In this document: piece by piece, positions 28,875 to 38,399 of the stretch
Layout: every line of letters begins with the position of its first letter
How positions within the stretch are numbered: position 1 is the first letter of the stretch
Origin: an uncultured Clostridia bacterium
Lineage (GTDB): Bacteria; Bacillota; Clostridia; Christensenellales; CAG-917
Direction: 5' to 3'
Assembly: GCA_947625145.1 (NCBI GenBank)
Contig: CANQNC010000010.1
Coordinates: 1 to 49,921, forward strand
Length of the DNA: 49,921 nucleotides
Notes under the pieces: generated by a model
Database searches by the model: none
What the model saw: the letters and a program-made list of their open reading frames with translations, nothing else
What the model was told of the DNA's origin: nothing
Translations under genes and position numbers: made by a program

Positions 28875-29911
28875 CAAACCTCTTCCGCCTTGTTTTCTTC
28901 CGCATAGCGGGTGATCTTGCGCTTGATATCCTCGCAGACCTTGCGCTCGGCGAGGTCCTTTGCCTGCAATATGCTCGCGCAAACGGACTTGCGTTTTGAG
29001 GCTCCGTGAGACTTTATCACCACTTTGTTTATGCCGAGGAAGCATGCCCCGCCGTGCGCGTTGTAGTCCATTTTTTTCTTGACCTTTGCAAAGACGGGTT
29101 TCATAAACAGCGCGCCGAGCTTTGCGCGCAAGCCCCCGCTGTACACGCCGTCCTTGATGACGGAAAGCACTGTGTTTGCGGCGCCCTCCAAGGATTTGAG
29201 CGCGATGTTTCCGCTCCAGCCGTCCGCGACGATCACTTCAAACTCGCCCGAAAGCATGTCCCTTGCCTCGCAATTGCCCACGAAGTTTATGCCCGACGTG
29301 TTTTTCAACAGTTCGAACGCCTCTCTTGCAAGCGGCGTGCCCTTATGCTCCTCCACTCCGTTGTTGAGCAGGCCTACGCGGGGCTCGTCTATGCCAAGCA
29401 TAGCTGTGCAATACGCGGACGCCATGATTGCAAAATGCGCCAAATTGACGGGCTTGCACTCCACGTTCGCGCCGCAATCGCAAAGCACGACTCCGCTTCC
29501 CTTTTCGGTGGGAAGCACGGGAGCAAGCGCGGGTCTGGACACTCCCTTTATGCGTCCGACTTTCATAAACGCCCCCGCAAGCACCGCGCCCGTGGAACCC
29601 GCGGACACTATGCCGCCCGCCTCTTCGTCGCTCATCAGCGCGTCCAGCGCCTTGACGAGGGAGCTGTCCTTTTTGAGTTTGATGGACATTGTGGGATTGT
29701 CGTCGTTGGTGATGACGTCGTTCGCGTCCAAGATATCTATCCTCGACATGCGGTCGCCCGCGTCTTTGAGGCAAGCCTCAATGTCTTTTTGCCTGCCAAC
29801 GAGCGTGACGGTCAAATTTTCGTCTGCGTCAAGCGCGTCAAGCGCGCCAAGCACGATTTGTTCGGGCGCGTAGTCCCCGCCCATTGCGTCAACAATTATC
29901 TTCATATTCAC
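28874..29911 (-). CDS. plsX: Phosphate acyltransferase PlsX
   Basis: MKIIVDAMGGDYAPEQIVLGALDAL, SAGSTGAVLAGAFMKVGRIKGVSRPALAPVLP, GSEE-like NNGVEEHKGTPL. Confidence 0.95.
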   Translation of the reverse strand: MNMKIIVDAMGGDYAPEQIVLGALDALDADENLTVTLVGRQKDIEACLKDAGDRMSRIDILDANDVITNDDNPTMSIKLKKDSSLVKALDALMSDEEAGGIVSAGSTGAVLAGAFMKVGRIKGVSRPALAPVLPTEKGSGVVLCDCGANVECKPVNLAHFAIMASAYCTAMLGIDEPRVGLLNNGVEEHKGTPLAREAFELLKNTSGINFVGNCEARDMLSGEFEVIVADGWSGNIALKSLEGAANTVLSVIKDGVYSGGLRAKLGALFMKPVFAKVKKKMDYNAHGGACFLGINKVVIKSHGASKRKSVCASILQAKDLAERKVCEDIKRKITRYAEENKAEEV

Positions 29912-29950
29912 TCCTGATATGCGTTTTAAGACAAATTATCGCAAAATGAA

Positions 29951-29974
29951 AAAAGAGTGCGCAAACACTCTTTT
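29951..29974 (-). terminator. Terminator downstream of rpmF
   Basis: AAAAGAGTG-cgcaaa-CACTCTTTT with T-rich tail on the minus strand. Confidence 0.8.
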
Positions 29975-29981
29975 CTTAAAA

Positions 29982-30167
29982 TCAGTCGGCGTCTTTGATC
30001 TGAATGACTTGCTCGCCTTTGTAAAAACCGCAATGAGGGCAAACCTCATGGTTCTTTTTCAGCTCATGGCAATGAGGGCACTCCGAAAGACCGGGAGTTT
30101 TGACCTTCCAATTTGCAAAACGGGAGCTTGTCTTGGATTTGGAAACTTTATTTTTAGGTACTGCCAT
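29982..30167 (-). CDS. rpmF: 50S ribosomal protein L32
   Basis: MAVPKNKVSKSKTSSR...CPHCHELKKNHEVCPHCGFYKGEQVI. Confidence 0.96.
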   Translation of the reverse strand: MAVPKNKVSKSKTSSRFANWKVKTPGLSECPHCHELKKNHEVCPHCGFYKGEQVIQIKDAD

Positions 30168-30384
30168 CAGTATAACCTCCGTTTTTTCATTTTAGCTCTA
30201 TAAGTATATAGGATTGCGAAAGACTTGTCAAACGCTTTTGCGCGAATGTGCAAATTTTTTCGACATACTCCCCGCTTTGGCGAAGAGACGGGAAAACTTT
30301 GCGTCTCGCGATCGGCCGCTAAGCCCCGCCCGCTTGCGCATATCAAGCGGACGGACATGCGATATCAGACCGACAAGCAATATG

Positions 30385-31578
30385 TCAACAAGCGACAAGC
30401 GCTTTTGTCTCTCTTGCGATAGAAAGCTCCTCGTTTGTGGGAAGGATGAGGATCTTCACCTTGCTGTCGTCCGCGGATATCTCGCAAACGCCGTCGCCGA
30501 CGTTCTCGTTTTTCGTTTCGTCGAGCTTGGCGCCCAAATATTCCATATCGCTCATGACGAGGCGGCGCATATGCGCGCTGTGCTCCCCGATCCCGCCCGT
30601 AAAGACGATCGCGTCCACGCCGTTGAGGACCGCGGCGTACGAGCCGATATACTTTTTGATGCGATAGGCGGCGACTTCTATGGCAAGCTCCGCCTTTTTG
30701 TCCCCGTTTTTGACGGCGCTTTCAAGGTCGCGCATATCCGAGCTGAGTTCGCTTATGCCGAGCATGCCGCACTTTTTGTTGAGATATTGCACGACTTCCT
30801 CCGCGCTCATGCCGAGGTTTGCGCGGATAAATTCCACCGCGGCGGGGTCAATATCCCCGCTTCTCGTCCCCATCACAAGCCCCTCCAAAGGAGTGAAACC
30901 CATGGACGTGTCCATGCATTTTCCGCCCTTCACCGCGGAGATGGAAGAGCCGTTGCCGAGGTGGCAGACGATGATACGCGCGTCCTTGCTTCCCAAAACT
31001 TTTGCCGTCTCCTCGCTGACGAACTTGTGCGAGGTGCCGTGGAAGCCGTATTTGCGGACCTTGAGTTGCTCATACACGCTGTACGGAATGCCGTACATAT
31101 ACGCCTTTGCGGGCATCGTGCTGTGGAAAGTCGTGTCGAAAACCGCGACCATGGGGACGTTGGGCATGACCTCGCGGCAGCTCTTTATGCACGCGATATT
31201 GCCCGGCATATGCAGAGGGCCGAGCACCGCGTTCTTCTCGCAGACGGCGATCACGTCGTCGTCAATGACGACCGAGCTTTTGAAGTCCTCGCCGCTGTGC
31301 AGGACTCTGTGTCCCACCGCGCCTATCTCGTCCGTGGAGGCTATCGCGCCGTAGACGGGATCCACCATGGCTTTGAGGACAAGCTGTATCGCCTCGGTGT
31401 GGTTTTTCATATCCTTCTTTATGTTCAGCTTTCTGCCGTCCGAGGTCTTTTGAGTCAGCTCGCCGCCCGCCATTGTGATGCGCTCGCACAAGCCCTTGAT
31501 GATCGCCTCCTCGGTGTCCATGTCGATAAGCTGATATTTGAGAGAGGAACTGCCCGCGTTTATAACAAGAATTTTCAT
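30385..31578 (-). CDS. ackA: Acetate kinase
   Basis: MKILVINAGSSSLKYQLIDM, VGHRVLHSG, VFDTTFHSTMP, YGFHGTSHKFV, CHLGNGSSISAVKGGKCMDTSMGFTPLEG. Confidence 0.97.
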   Translation of the reverse strand: MKILVINAGSSSLKYQLIDMDTEEAIIKGLCERITMAGGELTQKTSDGRKLNIKKDMKNHTEAIQLVLKAMVDPVYGAIASTDEIGAVGHRVLHSGEDFKSSVVIDDDVIAVCEKNAVLGPLHMPGNIACIKSCREVMPNVPMVAVFDTTFHSTMPAKAYMYGIPYSVYEQLKVRKYGFHGTSHKFVSEETAKVLGSKDARIIVCHLGNGSSISAVKGGKCMDTSMGFTPLEGLVMGTRSGDIDPAAVEFIRANLGMSAEEVVQYLNKKCGMLGISELSSDMRDLESAVKNGDKKAELAIEVAAYRIKKYIGSYAAVLNGVDAIVFTGGIGEHSAHMRRLVMSDMEYLGAKLDETKNENVGDGVCEISADDSKVKILILPTNEELSIARETKALVAC

Positions 31579-31649
31579 ATATTTCTCCTAAACTATTCTT
31601 ATTTCAAGCCGAATTTGGAAAACTTCGCCTCTTAAATTCGGATTTTCCG

Positions 31650-32690
31650 TTAATCTTTCACGCTTTGCAACGCTGTGATTGCAACTGCGCACACGATATC
31701 GGACGCCTTGCAACCGCGGGACAGATCGTTGAGAGGCTTGTCGAAACCTTGGCAGATGGGGCCAATCGCCTCAAATCCTCCCAAACGCTCGGCGATCTTG
31801 TAGCCTATGTTGCCCGATTGCAGATCGGGGAAGATCAACACGTTCGCATGCCCTGCCACCTTGGAGTCGGGAGCCTTCAGCGCCGCGACCTCGGGGACGA
31901 GCGCCGCGTCGAATTGCAGTTCGCCGTCAAGGACGAGTTCGGGGGCCTTTTCATGCGCTATACGCACCGCTTCCTGCACAAGCGTAACGTTGTCGTGCTT
32001 CGCGCTGCCCTTTGTCGAGAAGGAGAGCATCGCCACGCGAGGCTCAATGCCCGCGATCTCTCTTGCGCTCTTCGCGGTCGCTATAGCGCAATCGGCAAGC
32101 CCTTCGGACGTGTATGTGGGGTTCAGCCCGCAATCCGCAAACACAAGCACTCCGTCCTCAACGTATTTGTTGTTGCCGACCATAAGGTTGAAGCTGGACA
32201 CAGACGCCACTCCGGGAGCGGTCTTGATGATCTGAAGCCCGGGGCGAAGCGTGTTTGCCGTGGAGTGGCACGCGCCCGAAACAAGCCCGTCCACGTCCCC
32301 GCTTTTGAGCATCAACGCGCCGAAGAATGTGGGATCTTTCGCCTGCGCCGCCGCTTGCTCTTCCGTCATGCCCTTCGCCTTGCGGAGTTCGTACAGAAGT
32401 TTTGCGTAGTCGCCGAGTTTTTCCGAAGTTGCGGGATCCACGATCTCCACGCCCGTGAGGTCGACGTTCGGGAAATTGACCTTGATCTGCTCCGCGTTGC
32501 CAAGCAACACGATGCGCGCGATCTTGTCCTGCGCGCAAATGGAAGCCGCTTCCACGACGCGGCGATCCTCGCCCTCGCAAAGCACTATCTTTTTGTCTGC
32601 GGCAATTGCCTTTTTCTTGATCTCTTCAATGATCGTGCCGCTTTCGAGCACCTTTCTGCCGATAGATTTCATCTTGTCAATGAATGCCAT
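31650..32690 (-). CDS. pta: Phosphate acetyltransferase
   Basis: KIVLCEGEDRRVVEAA, VSGACHSTANTLRPGLQIIKTAPGV, VLIFPDLQSGNIGYKIAERLGG. Start trimmed to ATG 32690. Confidence 0.95.
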   Translation of the reverse strand: MAFIDKMKSIGRKVLESGTIIEEIKKKAIAADKKIVLCEGEDRRVVEAASICAQDKIARIVLLGNAEQIKVNFPNVDLTGVEIVDPATSEKLGDYAKLLYELRKAKGMTEEQAAAQAKDPTFFGALMLKSGDVDGLVSGACHSTANTLRPGLQIIKTAPGVASVSSFNLMVGNNKYVEDGVLVFADCGLNPTYTSEGLADCAIATAKSAREIAGIEPRVAMLSFSTKGSAKHDNVTLVQEAVRIAHEKAPELVLDGELQFDAALVPEVAALKAPDSKVAGHANVLIFPDLQSGNIGYKIAERLGGFEAIGPICQGFDKPLNDLSRGCKASDIVCAVAITALQSVKD

Positions 32691-32810
32691 ACTGTTTTCT
32701 CCGAAAATCACTTTATTTTTTTCCGTCTATAATATATAATTATTAAACGGAAAAGTTCGTTATATTTATACACCTTTTCATTCTAAATGTAAAGGACGCG
32801 CGGAGAAAAA

Positions 32811-33905
32811 ATGAAAATTTGTGCCGTTATTGCCGAATACAACCCCTTTCACAACGGGCATCTCAAGCAGTTGCGCGCGGCGAAGCGCGAAACGGGAGCG
32901 GACGTCCTCGTCGTCGTGATGAGCGGCTCGTTCACTCAGCGGGGAGACATCTGCGTCGCCGACAAGTTTACGCGCGCCGAGTGGGCAATTCAAGCGGGCG
33001 CGGACGCGGTTTTGGAACTCCCCACCGTTTATTCCCTCTCCTGCGCGTCGAATTTTGCGAAGGGCGCTATCAAAACGTTGAGTATGCTTGGCGAATTCAC
33101 ACTCTCCTTCGGCACCGAAGCGGAGGAGCTTGAACAGCTGAGCATGGCGGCGGAGTTTATGAACAGCGAGTCAAACGATATGACGTCCCTGCTCAAAGGA
33201 TATCTCAGCGAGGGATATTCCGTCGCAAGATCGAGGACCATGGCGCTTGACAGGCTCCGTCCCGACGTCGCAAACATGCTCCGCTCGCCAAACAACATCT
33301 TGGCGGTGGAATACATCAAAGCCGCCTCCGCATACGGCGGGAAGATAAAATTCCATCAAGTGGACAGAAAGCCCGACGACATGAAAAAGTATTTGAGCTC
33401 CACCCTCATACGCGAAAAATTGCGCGCTGGCGAGGACGTCGGCGCGTTCGTCCCGCCGTTTGTGACCCTTGACGGGCTTACGGACATATCCAAATACAAC
33501 GCGATATCAACATACGCCATGAAGTCCCGCTCCGCCGAACAGCTCGCCGAGCTTGCCAACATAAGCGAGGGCATGGAAAACCGCATCTCGAAAGCGGATT
33601 TCAACAGCATGGAGGAATATCTCGAGCTGACGTCGAGGAGGTATACCCGCTCCACGATCAAGCGTATCGCCGCCTGCGCGACTGTGGGCTTGACAAAGGA
33701 GTTTGCGACGTTGGCGGAGGAAAACAAGCCCTATTGCACCCTGCTTGGGATACGCCCATCCAAAAAGAAGGCGCTTCTTCCCCTGCTTGCAGAAGCAGAC
33801 GGATATTTCTTTTTCAAGCACAGCGACTGCGCCGCGGACAGCCCCGTCTATCCCCTCGTACAGCTCGACGTCAAGGCGGACAAAATTCTAAAACTCTGCA
33901 AATGA
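32811..33905 (+). CDS. tmcAL: tRNA(Met) cytidine acetate ligase TmcAL
   Basis: MKICAVIAEYNPFHNGHLKQL, VVVMSGSFTQRGDICVADKFTRAEWAIQAGADAVLELP. Confidence 0.92.
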   Translation: MKICAVIAEYNPFHNGHLKQLRAAKRETGADVLVVVMSGSFTQRGDICVADKFTRAEWAIQAGADAVLELPTVYSLSCASNFAKGAIKTLSMLGEFTLSFGTEAEELEQLSMAAEFMNSESNDMTSLLKGYLSEGYSVARSRTMALDRLRPDVANMLRSPNNILAVEYIKAASAYGGKIKFHQVDRKPDDMKKYLSSTLIREKLRAGEDVGAFVPPFVTLDGLTDISKYNAISTYAMKSRSAEQLAELANISEGMENRISKADFNSMEEYLELTSRRYTRSTIKRIAACATVGLTKEFATLAEENKPYCTLLGIRPSKKKALLPLLAEADGYFFFKHSDCAADSPVYPLVQLDVKADKILKLCK

Positions 33906-33927
33906 TCCGCATAAATTCGTTGCCACG

Positions 33928-33955
33928 CAAAGGCTTGTCCACGGACGAGCCTTTG
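33928..33955 (+). terminator. Terminator downstream of tmcAL
   Basis: CAAAGGCT-TGTCCACGGACG-AGCCTTTG followed by TTTTTGCTT. Confidence 0.8.
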
Positions 33956-34268
33956 TTTTTGCTTGAAAAGCGCAAATTCGTTGAGAAAAACAAACGTTGT
34001 GGGAAAAGAGTACGGCGCGAAAAAAGCAAGTGTTGCGGTAAAAAAAACTAGCGGCATAAGAACAAAGAGCCTAAAGTGTGATAAAACAAACGGCACGAAA
34101 AAGAGCAATCCCCACAAGAAAATATCAATCAGAAAAAAAACAATCGTTGTGGGGGAAAATCACATTTTGTCCGATATGGTTTGAAAACCTATTAAAAACG
34201 CATCTTAAAACACGGTTGGGCAGTCCTGTTTATCGTTCTAAGCAAGCGGCGGGCGCATATTTTTTATT

Positions 34269-35291
34269 ATGGCGACTGCAAGGAAAAGGGCGAGCGCGGG
34301 TTTTTTGCCGAGAAGTTTCGGCAATGCAAACAAGTTTTTAGCGGCGGCGGGGATACTCGCCTTCATGGTCATGATGCTCGCAAACCCAGACTACTTCCTG
34401 AATTCCGCGCGGCGAGGGCTGTATCTGTACGCGACAGCCGTGCTGCCCTCCCTCTTCCCCTTTTACTTCTGCTCCCTCACACTCACGTACTTGGGGGCGG
34501 CGAAAACCATATCTTCCCTGTTCAAAAAACCAGTGCGCCTGCTGTACAACGCGCCGAAGGAGAGCGCCTACGTGCTTATGCTCAGCATGCTGTCGGGATA
34601 TCCCGTGGGCGCAAGCATGACGGCGGAGCTGTTCGATGCGGGAGTCATAGACGAAAAAGAGGCAAAGACCGTGGCGGCGTTCGCGTCCACTTCGGGGCCG
34701 ATATTCATGCTGGGCACCGTAGGGAGCGCGATCTTCGAGGATATGCGAGTGGGCGTGACTGTGCTTGCGGCGCACTATTTGGCGGCGCTGTTGAACGGAC
34801 TGATATTCAGGCTGAGGAAGCCCGCGGAGCGCACGGAGCAAAGAGTCTCTCTCATGTCGCGGGAAGATCAAGACAGTCTGATGTCAAAAAGCATCTCGAA
34901 GTCCACGTTGAGCATGCTGTATGTGGGCGGATATATCGTGCTTGGCGGCATGCTTGTGGACGCGGTGGCGCTCTTCAAAGCGGACGCACTGCTTGTTTCG
35001 GCGCTTGGCGAGGACGTCGCCGCGCCTATCGTCGCGCTCATCTTCGGCGCGATAGAGATGACAAGGGGCTGTATGGCAAGCGCGGCGTGCAAATACCTTC
35101 CTCTCGCGACGGCGCTGTGCGCGGGGATAGTGTCCCTCGGCGGGCTGTCCGTCACCCTGCAAAACTACACGTTTTTGTCAAGGTGCAAGATGACTCTTCC
35201 GCAGATCGCCATACGGAAACTCAGCCACGGCGTATTGGCGTTTGGGTTGGCGTTTGCGATCGCCTCTGTCCTGCAAGCGGCGGGAGCGTAA
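34269..35291 (+). CDS. ylbJ: Sporulation integral membrane protein YlbJ
   Basis: Polytopic; RRGLYLYATAVLPSLFPFYFCSLTLTYLG, MLSMLSGYPVGASMTAELFDAGVI, FASTSGPIFMLGTVG. Start codon uncertain (no clear RBS). Confidence 0.85.
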   Translation: MATARKRASAGFLPRSFGNANKFLAAAGILAFMVMMLANPDYFLNSARRGLYLYATAVLPSLFPFYFCSLTLTYLGAAKTISSLFKKPVRLLYNAPKESAYVLMLSMLSGYPVGASMTAELFDAGVIDEKEAKTVAAFASTSGPIFMLGTVGSAIFEDMRVGVTVLAAHYLAALLNGLIFRLRKPAERTEQRVSLMSREDQDSLMSKSISKSTLSMLYVGGYIVLGGMLVDAVALFKADALLVSALGEDVAAPIVALIFGAIEMTRGCMASAACKYLPLATALCAGIVSLGGLSVTLQNYTFLSRCKMTLPQIAIRKLSHGVLAFGLAFAIASVLQAAGA

Positions 35292-35329
35292 AACGCTTAA
35301 AAAATTTTCGCATTTTTTGACATAATATA

Positions 35330-35359
35330 TTGACTTTGCCAAAGCGTACTATTTATATT
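35330..35359 (+). promoter_or_regulatory. Sigma-A-type promoter for the sigma-like HTH gene
   Basis: TTGACT - 18 nt - TATATT, then AGGAGG RBS before ATG 35403. Confidence 0.55.
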
Positions 35360-35402
35360 GTATGCGTAGAACTGAATTTAGTTTTTTTCAGGAGGAAAAA
35401 AA

Positions 35403-35891
35403 ATGAACACATCGTGGAGCAACACAGCGCTTGTTGCTTATTCTCTGCTACCCAAAATTGTCCGCGAAATCGATTCTGCGGTGAATTCTAGGGTTAATTC
35501 CGCGTTTAAGAGCCGACATTTGCAAATTGGTGTAAGCACGGAGCAATTAATTGGTGAAATAATTTCTTTAATTGATGAAAAGCGCAAGCTGGTCAACATG
35601 AGATACCTCGTGAACAGCACGCTGGACATGCTCAATCAAAAGGAAAAAGAAATCATTTCCGCAAGAATGCTCAAAAAATTGACCTTCGAACAGATCACTC
35701 AAACGCTGAATATTTCCATGCGCACCGCCTTCAGACGGCTGGATCTTGCGCTTCGTTCCTTCGAACTCGCGCTTGCTCGGCGAGGATACACCGAACGCTG
35801 GTTCGAAAAGGAATACGGCTGTTGCTCCTACGTTTCAAACATAAGAAAAAGACTTGAAAACGACTCGTATTTTATCGTAAAAAACGCTTGA
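35403..35891 (+). CDS. Orphan sigma-70-region-4-like HTH protein, function unknown
   Basis: LNQKEKEIISARMLKKLTFEQITQTLNISMRTAFRRLDLALRSFELAL is region-4/HTH-like; strong AGGAGG RBS. Confidence 0.65.
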   Translation: MNTSWSNTALVAYSLLPKIVREIDSAVNSRVNSAFKSRHLQIGVSTEQLIGEIISLIDEKRKLVNMRYLVNSTLDMLNQKEKEIISARMLKKLTFEQITQTLNISMRTAFRRLDLALRSFELALARRGYTERWFEKEYGCCSYVSNIRKRLENDSYFIVKNA

Positions 35892-36019
35892 TCGCCCTCT
35901 TGCGACCAAAAAAAAATGCCAATCGACAAAACTTAAAAGTTATCCTTTCTGAATTTTGTTTTTGATAGATTTGATACCTACATTGTTTTTCTTTCGAATT
36001 TCGGCATTGCGGTGCCGAT

Positions 36020-36916
36020 TTATCTTTGTCTCAATTTTTTCAAAACCTCTTGAAAATATTTGGGAAGAGGCGCAGTGAAAGTCATTTCCTCGCCCGTCGC
36101 GGGATGTTTGAAACTGAGCATCGCCGCATGCAGAAGCTGTCCCCCGTCGTACAGCGCGCAGGAGCCGCCGTACACCTTGTCCCCCACGATCGGATGCTTC
36201 ATGGACGCCGCGTGCACTCTGATCTGATGCGTCCTGCCCGTCTCGAGGTCGAAGCGCACGAGAGAGTATTGCCTGAACGTATCCACAACGGTGAAGCGCG
36301 TGACCGCCTTGCGCCCCGCGGGATCTATCGCCATGCGCTTTCTGTCCCACTTGCAACGCGCGATGGGAGCGTCTATCACCCCGCTGTGCTTGGACAGAAC
36401 GCCGTCGCAAAGCCCGATATACATTCTCTTTGCGGACTTGCAGGCGATCTGCGCGGCGAGACTTCTGTGCGCCTCGTCGTTTTTGGCGACCACGATAAGC
36501 CCCGAAGTATCCTTGTCTAGACGGTGGACAATGCCCGGGCGTATCACGCCGTTGATGGAACTCAAACTGTCAAGATTGAAAAGCAACGCGTTCACAAGAG
36601 TGTCGCTTTTTGTGTAGGAAGTTGCGGGATGGACGACCATACCCTGCGGCTTGTCTATCACGGCTAGCCACTCGTCCTGATAAACGATGTCGAGCGGGAT
36701 ATTTTCCGCCTTGACGTCAAGCGGAACGGGAGGCTTAGCCTCGCCCTCCACCTTGTCGCCCCGCCTCAGCTCGTAGCCGCATTTGAGCGCGACGACATCG
36801 TTGACCTTTATGTCGCCCTCTTCTATCAATTTTTTTGCAGCGGAACGGGATATCGCCAACATTTCGGCGACAAAAACGTCAAGCCTTTGTCTTTCTCCGT
36901 CAAAGTGTTTCGTCAT
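36020..36916 (-). CDS. rluD: Ribosomal large subunit pseudouridine synthase RluD family
   Basis: S4 domain RLDVFVAEML..., VVHPATSYTKSDTLVNALLF, RPGIVHRLDKDTSGLIVVAKND, ETGRTHQIRVH. Confidence 0.95.
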   Translation of the reverse strand: MTKHFDGERQRLDVFVAEMLAISRSAAKKLIEEGDIKVNDVVALKCGYELRRGDKVEGEAKPPVPLDVKAENIPLDIVYQDEWLAVIDKPQGMVVHPATSYTKSDTLVNALLFNLDSLSSINGVIRPGIVHRLDKDTSGLIVVAKNDEAHRSLAAQIACKSAKRMYIGLCDGVLSKHSGVIDAPIARCKWDRKRMAIDPAGRKAVTRFTVVDTFRQYSLVRFDLETGRTHQIRVHAASMKHPIVGDKVYGGSCALYDGGQLLHAAMLSFKHPATGEEMTFTAPLPKYFQEVLKKLRQR

Positions 36917-36939
36917 AAGTCCCGCGCCTTTTCCCTTGC

Positions 36940-37974
36940 TTATGCGTCCTCGCTGTCATCCGTCTTGGGGATTTCCTCTTCCGCGGCTTCGTGGATATGC
37001 TCGGCTTCCGGCTCTTCTGAGGTTTCCGCCGCCGAACCTGCGTTCTCTTTCTCTTCAGAGGTCTCCGACGCCACAACTTCGCTTTCCTCGGCTTCGCGGA
37101 TCTCTTCTACGCTCGAAGTCTCTTCCTCCGAGTTCGTCAAATTGTCCCCCGACTTCGGGCTTTCCGCCCCGATAGGCGCCTGACTGTCTCCTATCCGCGG
37201 GCTTTCCGTCTCGATGGGCGCCTGAATGTCGCCTATCCGCGGGCTTTCCGTCTCGATGGGCGCCTGAATGTCAAACTCGTTTTCGGAAATGAGCATGGGA
37301 TTGAGATTGAGGGGCGCGTCCAAAGGATCCGTTCCGGTTTCCTCTACGCCCGCCTGCGCTTTTGCCGCTTGCTCTTTTTCAAATTCCTTTTTGTTTTTCA
37401 AGCTCTCTTTGACCATCATCACAATCAGCACGATCACAAGCATGACGGCGCCCACGGTCACGAAGGCGTCCGCTATGTTGCAAACGGCGAAGTTTTTGAT
37501 GAAGGCGTACACAATGAAGTCCCGCACATAGCCGAGCGCCAGCCTGTCCACAAGGTTGCCTATCCCGCCGCCGACAATGAAGATGAGGGATATCCTAAGC
37601 CACTCGCTTTGCTTCTGCGCGAAGATCAAAAAGAAAGTCAGCGCAATGACCACCACAAAGGTCACCGCAATAAGCGCGGTCGTGTTGTTTGAAAACAGAC
37701 TGAACCCCGCGCCCGTGTTTTCGGAATACTCCAAATGAAGGACGCCCGGGATCAGCTTGTAGCTGTACGCGGGTTGCCCGAACAGAAATTCGGTCACATA
37801 CTTTTTGCTGAGAAGATCGAGCAAGAGAATGATCGCGAGGACGGCAAGCTCGATGAGTATGACCCACCAACGCTTTTTCAACACTTCGAGCGCCTGTTTG
37901 CAAAAAGCCTTGAAGCCTTCCTTTGAAAAGAATTCGCGGACGCGATCCATCAAAGTTTTTTCTTCCATGGTCAT
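36940..37974 (-). CDS. lspA: Lipoprotein signal peptidase LspA with N- and C-terminal extensions
   Basis: LEYSENTGAGFSLFS, IVGGGIGNLVDRLALGYVRDFI, FAVCNIADAFVTVG catalytic Asp motifs; ~115-aa acidic repeat-bearing tail. Confidence 0.92.
   Translation of the reverse strand: MTMEEKTLMDRVREFFSKEGFKAFCKQALEVLKKRWWVILIELAVLAIILLLDLLSKKYVTEFLFGQPAYSYKLIPGVLHLEYSENTGAGFSLFSNNTTALIAVTFVVVIALTFFLIFAQKQSEWLRISLIFIVGGGIGNLVDRLALGYVRDFIVYAFIKNFAVCNIADAFVTVGAVMLVIVLIVMMVKESLKNKKEFEKEQAAKAQAGVEETGTDPLDAPLNLNPMLISENEFDIQAPIETESPRIGDIQAPIETESPRIGDSQAPIGAESPKSGDNLTNSEEETSSVEEIREAEESEVVASETSEEKENAGSAAETSEEPEAEHIHEAAEEEIPKTDDSEDA
37149..37273. repeat. Three tandem 42-bp in-frame repeats within the lspA 3' extension
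   Basis: Units starting 37149 (degenerate), 37191, 37233; the latter two nearly identical (CTATCCGCGGGCTTTCCGTCTCGATGGGCGCCTGAATGTC); encode (IQAPIETESPRIGD)n. Confidence 0.92.
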
Positions 37975-38390
37975 TTCCTCGAAAACTGCGGAGGCGTGGA
38001 TATGGGAACGCCCGCGGGCGCAAACACGAAGATATTTACGTCAATTTTCATGATGCTGCCGCCAAGCGCATAGACCGCGCCGCTCATGAAGTCGAGGATG
38101 CGATAAACGCTGTCCTGCCTGAGCTTTGCGAAGTTTACGATCACCTGCTCCCTTGCCTTGAGATGGTCTATCAGCCGCTGGACGTCCTCATATGTGGATG
38201 GATTGTAAACGACGATCCCGTTTGCGCCGCTCTGCATGGGCTGTTGAGTCGGCGGAGCAAAACGCTCGGCATATCCCTGCGGTTCCGCGGGATTTTGCAC
38301 GGGGATCTGCGTGGCGACATAGCCTCTGCCGAAGCCTCTGAGTTGTCTGGGTTCGCCGTAGGAATTTTGATCCGAATACCTGTTTTCCAT
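37971..38390 (-). CDS. sepF: Cell division protein SepF
   Basis: GIVVYNPSTYEDVQRLIDHLKAREQVIVNFAKLRQDSVYRILDFMSGAVYALGGSIMKI. Confidence 0.93.
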   Translation of the reverse strand: MENRYSDQNSYGEPRQLRGFGRGYVATQIPVQNPAEPQGYAERFAPPTQQPMQSGANGIVVYNPSTYEDVQRLIDHLKAREQVIVNFAKLRQDSVYRILDFMSGAVYALGGSIMKIDVNIFVFAPAGVPISTPPQFSRK

Positions 38391-38399
38391 AATTCTCCT

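Noticed and set aside
33963-34184. 73-aa Lys-rich ORF as a small basic protein gene
   Set aside because: No RBS, low-complexity composition, and the sequence is better explained as repetitive A-rich spacer.
37149-37273. Regular 42-bp repeats considered as a CRISPR array
   Set aside because: Contiguous in-frame units with no unique spacers, inside the lspA coding frame.
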